Positions 1 to 5,328 of a stretch of 5,328 nucleotides of DNA are shown piece after piece (the stretch's first letter is position 1; every line of letters starts with the position of its first letter). Source of the stretch: Holosporaceae bacterium (GTDB taxonomy: Bacteria > Pseudomonadota > Alphaproteobacteria > UBA3830); contig JAISMI010000092.1 in NCBI GenBank assembly GCA_031276835.1, forward strand, positions 1-5,328, read 5' to 3'. The translations under genes were made by a program, and so were the position numbers. Under the pieces are notes generated by a model that had not been told where the DNA came from, ran no database searches, and saw only the letters and a program-made list of their open reading frames with translations.

Positions 1-441
1 TCCGCGACACTTGCCTTTGAATCCTAAAGAGAGGGCTTTCAGGTAAATTTCCGCCTTTTCCAGAGCCGTTGGCTCTTTATCTGTTATTAAGTCGTTGATT
101 CTATTAAATATTTCTTCGCCGGCAATTTGGGATCCGAAGTATATTTGTTCCATCATATTTTCTTCCCAATATTTTTTTCCAATCCAATCCATATTTAAAA
201 ATATTTCATCGGCGACGGCGGCCATAGCGTAAACAACCTCCCTGGCGCTTTCGATAAAGGATAAATTTCCGTCGCTTTCCAAAGATATTTTTAAAAATGA
301 ACTTATGGATTGGTGGAGCTTTTTGTAGTCGACGTTGTCCTTATCCTGTTCCGCGTTTTTTTTACCGTCGAAAACTTTTAGGCAGAACATTCCGAACATT
401 TCTCTAAGACCGGACGATGATTTTGGTTTAGCATTCTGCAT
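1..441 (-). CDS. tssL: TssL/DotU-family type VI secretion protein, C-terminally cut by window edge
   Basis: This is the first 147 residues of a DotU/TssL-family protein, an inner-membrane-complex subunit of the type VI secretion system that, with TssM, anchors the baseplate. I translated it from the reverse strand. The ATG at 441 is preceded by a strong GGAGGAGGT site and overlaps the end of tssK by 14 bases. Family hallmarks lie in the helical cytoplasmic domain: YAMAAVADEIFLNMDW (residues 71-86), a W-containing helix (about 91-98), FGSQIAGEEIF (102-112), and YLKALSLGFKGKCRG (133-147), which matches the family's 'YL..LaLGF.G+.RG' signature. The first 40 or so residues are polar and not recognisably conserved. 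The usual C-terminal transmembrane segment would lie beyond the window, so whether it exists cannot be seen. DotU of type IVB systems belongs to the same superfamily, but the adjacent tssK decides for T6SS. Confidence 0.9.
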   Translation of the reverse strand, partial: MQNAKPKSSSGLREMFGMFCLKVFDGKKNAEQDKDNVDYKKLHQSISSFLKISLESDGNLSFIESAREVVYAMAAVADEIFLNMDWIGKKYWEENMMEQIYFGSQIAGEEIFNRINDLITDKEPTALEKAEIYLKALSLGFKGKCRG

Positions 442-1720
442 AAAGCACTACCTCCTCCGGTAAAATTTTCTGCGACGAATTCATCAAGCACAATTTTTCC
501 GCCGGTTTTAGGTAGGCGGTTTTAGTTTTCACCGCGAGGATTGTCATGCCGTTAGGTTGGGTTATGTAGGCGCCTCTTTCTAGGATTTTCCGTTCTGCTC
601 CGAGCACTCTTTTGTCGCGAATCATTGGAAGCATGGATTCGCTGGCGATTTGTACCCCGTTGATCCAGTTTAAAATTTCATCGTCGGAGGAGGCGAACGT
701 TTTCTGTATGCCAATGGCGATTTCATCCTTTTGCAGCCATTCTTTTTTCATTTGCAATTTGAATATCGATTCCTCTTTATCGAAACGCACAATTTCATAC
801 CGCTGTTTCAGATAGCTCAGGAGGTCGCGGGCATATTTTAACATGCCGTCGAAGGTTTTAAATAAATCGTTATGGTCATAGACGGGCAATTTGGGAATTA
901 ATTGAGTTGGGTTTATGGAAATAATATTTGCAATAGTCCACAACAGACATTTATATACCTCGAAAGGCGGGATTCCATTGATGCGAACAATGGCTTCCAA
1001 CGGCAATCCGGACTGAATTAATAAACGCAATCGGGACATGGATTCGTCTGTCTCCGTTCGCGAGTAATTGTCCTTTCGATCAGAGAAATACGACGCTTTG
1101 CCTCGGATAATTTGCGCAATTTCACGGCACATTTCGGCAATTTTGGAATGTTCGTCAAAGGAAATAAGAGGAGGAAGAAAATTTGTGCCGACAATTCCTC
1201 CGTCGACGGATTTTTCCGCTTCAAATATGGGAAAACCTACGTAACGGCCGTCGATTTCATTGGCTAGCAATAATTTCATACGGGGTTTTAGGACGGGAAT
1301 ATTAATGGCGTTTTCTCCGGTATTTTCGTCGCATACGTTGAGAATTTCCGAAGAATAGTAGCGGGCCATATCTCCCGCGAGTTCATTTTCTCCTTCTCGC
1401 CGAGTCGGAACAGCCAAATAAATTTTTATGGCGGCGCCGTTTGCGGTGAAATAATCGGCGAGATTTTTTTCAAGCGGATTATCGTGAACGGCGTCAAAGT
1501 CGAAATAAAGTCCGTCCTGGAAAATACCGCGGGCGGACAGTACTCGGATTACTCCGGAAGCAAGCGCCGACGTGTCTATTTTCAGATCGTACACTCCAAA
1601 TCCAAAGGCTGTAGCGGACGCGCCAAAGGCGTTGAACAAAAGCTGAATATGATTGTTCGATTGCTGAAAATGATGGGGGGATATCAACATTCCCTCATGC
1701 CACTGAACAAAAGACTTCAT
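428..1720 (-). CDS. tssK: Type VI secretion system baseplate subunit TssK
   Basis: TssK is the trimeric T6SS baseplate protein that joins the baseplate wedges to the TssJLM membrane complex. The N-terminal signature WHEGMLISPHHFQQSNNH corresponds to the family's 'W.EGM.L.PQHFQQ' block. Further family-like segments follow: DGLYFDF in the first 80 residues, IYLAVPTRREG near residue 100, a 'RYVGFPIFEAE...FLPPLISF' block near the middle (the usual 'l.va.v......YiPP'), and a helical stretch with GIPPFEVYKCLLWTIANI matching the 'HPe.lY..L..l.g.l' region. I chose the ATG at 1720 (430 residues) because it puts the signature close to the N-terminus and has GGTGG just upstream. In-frame GTG codons at 1732 and 1729 would add four or three residues. 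The length is close to the family's usual 430-450. It is the first gene of a leftward operon with tssL and ends in TAA. No frameshift or internal stop is present. Confidence 0.93.
   Translation of the reverse strand: MKSFVQWHEGMLISPHHFQQSNNHIQLLFNAFGASATAFGFGVYDLKIDTSALASGVIRVLSARGIFQDGLYFDFDAVHDNPLEKNLADYFTANGAAIKIYLAVPTRREGENELAGDMARYYSSEILNVCDENTGENAINIPVLKPRMKLLLANEIDGRYVGFPIFEAEKSVDGGIVGTNFLPPLISFDEHSKIAEMCREIAQIIRGKASYFSDRKDNYSRTETDESMSRLRLLIQSGLPLEAIVRINGIPPFEVYKCLLWTIANIISINPTQLIPKLPVYDHNDLFKTFDGMLKYARDLLSYLKQRYEIVRFDKEESIFKLQMKKEWLQKDEIAIGIQKTFASSDDEILNWINGVQIASESMLPMIRDKRVLGAERKILERGAYITQPNGMTILAVKTKTAYLKPAEKLCLMNSSQKILPEEVVLYAEC
450..458 (-). promoter_or_regulatory. Strong Shine-Dalgarno site for tssL inside the tssK 3' end
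   Basis: Read on the minus strand, this is GGAGGAGGT, close to the full anti-16S complement, ending 8 bases before the tssL ATG at 441. It lies within tssK codons for the C-terminal residues PEEVV. It sets the tssL start and suggests that ribosomes finishing tssK help initiate tssL. It is the best ribosome binding site in the window. Confidence 0.8.
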
Positions 1721-1817
1721 TTTATCCACCACGCAATATACATGCTCATAAAATAAATTGATAATGGTTAATTAATTATTTACATTCTCGAAGAATATTA
1801 ATTTTTGGTGTGTTTTT
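1721..1817. promoter_or_regulatory. Divergent intergenic region between tssK and mtaB
   Basis: These 97 bases separate two genes transcribed away from each other, so both promoters should lie here or slightly inside the flanking genes. The core (about 1744-1806) is very AT-rich, with a TTAATTAATTA-type run. A 13-base inverted repeat (ATTCT-CGA-AGAAT, 1784-1796) lies near the left end of mtaB. For the leftward tssK direction several AT-rich hexamers could be a -10, but none pairs convincingly with a -35, so I do not name one. Confidence 0.6.
1758..1786 (+). promoter_or_regulatory. Candidate sigma70-type promoter for mtaB-ftsY
   Basis: TTGATA (1758-1763, five of six matches to TTGACA) is followed after exactly 17 bases by TACATT (1781-1786, four of six matches to TATAAT). 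Transcription would start around 1793, leaving a leader of about 25 bases before the mtaB ATG. The spacing is ideal, but AT-rich DNA yields such matches by chance. The ribosome binding site in that leader is poor (GGTG at 1807-1810). Confidence 0.4.
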
Positions 1818-3038
1818 ATGAATTTTTCTACCGCGAACATAATAACGTTCGGATGCCGATTGAACGCTTGCGAATCCGATTTAATAAAAGATTTCGCCAA
1901 AGAATTGGGAATCGTTGATTTTACGCTGATAAACACCTGCGCCGTTACGGACGAAGCCGAAAGAAAACTCCGCCAAACCATTCGTCGCCTATACGGAGAA
2001 AATCCCAATGTTAAAATTATTCTTACTGGATGCGCTTCTGAACTTCATCCGGACCGATACATAAAAATGGACGGAGTCGCGGGAATTATTTCCAACAAAA
2101 CCAAACTTTCCAAATCCGAATATTTAAAATACGCCTCCAATGTATCGGTTTCGGCAACTTCAGGTCGTCGAAAGGTAAGAGGTTTTCTGCAAATTCAAAA
2201 CGGATGCGACCAGAAATGCACCTACTGCATCGTTCGATTGACCCGAGGAAACAACGTCAGTTTTTCCAAAGACGAGATTGTAAATCAGGCGAAACGTCTT
2301 TTAAATAAGGGATACAAAGAAATAATTTTAACCGGCGTAAATATCTCGTCCTATGGTAAAGACCTTGATCCCAAGCAAAATTTGGCGTTTATTGTGCGAT
2401 ATATTTTAAACTGCATACCGGAATTGACTCGATTGGGATTATCGTCGCTGGATCCGGCAGACGTCGACGACGATTTAATAAATCTGATTGGATCTGAAGA
2501 AAAATTACTTCCTCACATTCACGAAAGCGTTCAATCCGGCGACAATATGATTTTGAAGCGCATGATGCGTCGGCATAATCGGGAACAAGTCATTGAAATA
2601 AATGAGAAAATTCTTTCTCTGCGGCCGGACGTTGTTTTCGGCGCCGACATAATCGTTGGATTTCCCACCGAAACCGACGAAATGTTTAAAAATACAAAAC
2701 GGTTTCTGGAGGAAGCTCGTCTATCTCGTCTACATATATTTCCTTTTTCCAAAAGGCCTGGAACGGCGGCTTCGCTGATGCCAAATGTCGAAAAAAAAAT
2801 CGCGCTGGCCCGCGCCCGAGAATTAAAAACTATGGCCGACGATATTTTTCTCAAAAAACTATCCGAACAAATTGGAAAAAATCTAACGATATTGGCGGAG
2901 GATCAAATAAACGCCAAAACGAATTCCTTTTTGCCGGCGAGATCTCTCGAAAAACTCACGGTTGGAAAGGAGTATTTGTTTCGCTGCGAATATGTGGATA
3001 AAAAAGCTATAATCGGTCGGCCAATAGAAGAGAGATAA
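1818..3038 (+). CDS. mtaB: tRNA (N6-threonylcarbamoyladenosine37-C2) methylthiotransferase MtaB
   Basis: This radical-SAM iron-sulfur enzyme adds a methylthio group to t6A37 of ANN-decoding tRNAs, giving ms2t6A and supporting decoding accuracy in the cytoplasm. Three parts are visible. An N-terminal methylthiotransferase domain carries cluster cysteines C13 (FGCRLNA), C41 (NTCAV) and C72 (LTGCA). A radical-SAM domain carries CDQKCTYC (C130, C134, C137), with LTGVNISSYG (171-180) and ESVQSGDNMILKRMMRRH (236-253). A C-terminal TRAM-like segment spans about 350-402. The FGCRLNA.ES and NTCAVT.EAERK.RQ.IRR motifs favour MtaB over MiaB or RimO. At 406 residues it is at the short end for the family. 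The segment after the radical-SAM cysteines reads IVRLTRGNN, where 'IIPyaRG.SRS' is usual. There is also an extra cysteine, C18, five residues after C13. The gene is followed by ftsY after 4 bases, implying an operon. Confidence 0.92.
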   Translation: MNFSTANIITFGCRLNACESDLIKDFAKELGIVDFTLINTCAVTDEAERKLRQTIRRLYGENPNVKIILTGCASELHPDRYIKMDGVAGIISNKTKLSKSEYLKYASNVSVSATSGRRKVRGFLQIQNGCDQKCTYCIVRLTRGNNVSFSKDEIVNQAKRLLNKGYKEIILTGVNISSYGKDLDPKQNLAFIVRYILNCIPELTRLGLSSLDPADVDDDLINLIGSEEKLLPHIHESVQSGDNMILKRMMRRHNREQVIEINEKILSLRPDVVFGADIIVGFPTETDEMFKNTKRFLEEARLSRLHIFPFSKRPGTAASLMPNVEKKIALARARELKTMADDIFLKKLSEQIGKNLTILAEDQINAKTNSFLPARSLEKLTVGKEYLFRCEYVDKKAIIGRPIEER

Positions 3039-3042
3039 GATC

Positions 3043-3942
3043 ATGGGATTTTTCGATAAAATCAAAACGGCTTTTCAAAAGACTTCTGAAAAAATCTCCA
3101 TTTCCATCGTTGGGAAAAAAATAGATGAAAATTTCGCCCAGGAGATCGAGGACGCCTTGATCATGGCCGACGTTGGAGTGGAAACGGCTATGGAGTTGGC
3201 CAAAAAAATTTCCAACAGAAAATTTTCCAAGGAAACGACAAATTTGGAAATCAAGCGTTTTCTTGCGGATGAAATCTGCGCCATGACGAAACCCTACGAG
3301 GCGGATTTTTTTCGGGCCGATCTTTCCCATAATCCCGAAATCATCCTAATAATTGGGGTAAACGGAAATGGCAAAACCACCGCCATCGCTAAAATAGCAA
3401 ATATTTTCAAGAAATTAGGGCATAATCCGACGCTGGTGGCGGCCGACACATTTCGGGCGGCGGCGACCGAGCAGCTGTCCCATTGGGCGGAAAAATTAAA
3501 AGTCGATATTTTCGTTGGTAAAGATAAATCCGATCCCGCCGGACTGGTCTATGACGCCCTAAAACAACTCAAGAAAAACAACGACATGGCGCTGATTGAT
3601 ACGGCCGGCCGCATGCAAAATCGCAATGATCTCTTGGATGAATTGGAAAAAATAAAACGGGTGATTAAAAAAATTGACGAGTCTGCTCCCCACAAAACAA
3701 TTTTGGTGTTGGATGGGCTGACTGGACAGGCGTCTCACAACCAAGTGGAAGTATTCCAGCGCAGAATTGGCGTCGACGGAATCATCGTCGCAAAGTTAGA
3801 CGGAACCGCCAAGGGGGGAGCGATTATTTCCCTAACCCAGAAGTACAAAATTCCGATTTTTGCGATCGGAATCGGAGAGAATATCGACGATTTGAAGTCT
3901 TTTAGAGCGGACGAGTATTCAAAGGCCATTATGGGGATCTGA
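3043..3942 (+). CDS. ftsY: Signal recognition particle receptor FtsY
   Basis: FtsY is the membrane-associated SRP GTPase that pairs with Ffh to deliver ribosomes translating membrane proteins to the Sec translocon. The protein is a compact NG form of 299 residues. A helical N domain (about 1-85) contains the family-like DALIMADVGVETAMEL. The G domain carries G1 GVNGNGKTT (105-113), G2 DTFRAAA (135-141), G3 DTAGR (186-190), G4 AKLDGTAKGG (250-259) and the G5-region GIGE (276-279). The long acidic A domain of E. coli FtsY is absent. An MGFF-type N-terminus with a short amphipathic helix is the likely membrane contact. These motifs and the lack of a methionine-rich M domain exclude Ffh. G4 begins with alanine (A250), where threonine is normal. 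The start lies 4 bases after the mtaB stop, with GAAGAGAG upstream as a modest ribosome binding site. Confidence 0.97.
   Translation: MGFFDKIKTAFQKTSEKISISIVGKKIDENFAQEIEDALIMADVGVETAMELAKKISNRKFSKETTNLEIKRFLADEICAMTKPYEADFFRADLSHNPEIILIIGVNGNGKTTAIAKIANIFKKLGHNPTLVAADTFRAAATEQLSHWAEKLKVDIFVGKDKSDPAGLVYDALKQLKKNNDMALIDTAGRMQNRNDLLDELEKIKRVIKKIDESAPHKTILVLDGLTGQASHNQVEVFQRRIGVDGIIVAKLDGTAKGGAIISLTQKYKIPIFAIGIGENIDDLKSFRADEYSKAIMGI

Positions 3943-5328
<1,386 letters not shown>

Noticed and set aside
432..434. A second ATG on the minus strand within the tssK/tssL overlap, seven bases downstream of the tssL ATG.
   Set aside because: It is out of frame with tssL and closes almost at once, as ATG GCT AA-type reading gives no usable protein; the ATG at 441 has the well-spaced ribosome binding site and the conserved DotU frame.
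2531..2854. A 107-codon minus-strand frame opposite mtaB, with similar antisense frames opposite ftsY (3007-3330) and tssK (612-815, 1484-1756).
   Set aside because: All lie opposite clearly conserved coding sequence and show low-complexity, shadow-like composition.

Overview
The window is a stretch of bacterial chromosome. It carries two divergent transcription units, a separately promoted downstream gene, and no mobile element, RNA gene or CRISPR array that I can see. Sequence style points to an alphaproteobacterium. The GyrB and MtaB proteins read like alphaproteobacterial versions, and a methylthiotransferase gene directly upstream of ftsY is a familiar alphaproteobacterial arrangement. 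Base composition is moderately AT-rich (mid-40s %GC by eye), with many A/T-ending codons and AT-rich intergenic DNA. An AT-leaning alphaproteobacterium with a type VI secretion system (T6SS) would fit a host-associated lineage such as the Holosporales/Paracaedibacter-like protist symbionts, but that placement is inference and is not shown by any marker here.

Left part (1-1732, minus strand): the start of a T6SS operon, with tssK (baseplate subunit) followed by tssL/DotU (inner-membrane complex subunit). tssL overlaps the 3' end of tssK by 14 bases and has a strong ribosome binding site inside tssK. It runs off the left edge of the window. TssK links the baseplate to the membrane complex and TssL is one of its contact points, so the two genes encode interacting parts of one machine.

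Middle (1721-1817): a short AT-rich divergent promoter region.

Right part (1818-3942, plus strand): mtaB (tRNA t6A37 methylthiotransferase) and ftsY (signal recognition particle receptor), separated by 4 bases and probably co-transcribed. An 82-base gap with a plausible sigma70-type -10 element follows. Then comes gyrB (4025 to the right edge), the DNA gyrase ATPase subunit, cut at the start of its TOPRIM domain.

The three rightward genes are ordinary housekeeping genes for translation fidelity, membrane protein targeting and DNA supercoiling. All reading frames look intact. I find no clear evidence of a previously undescribed system. The points most worth a second look are the secretion operon beginning beside core genes and a few substitutions in conserved motifs of FtsY and MtaB.
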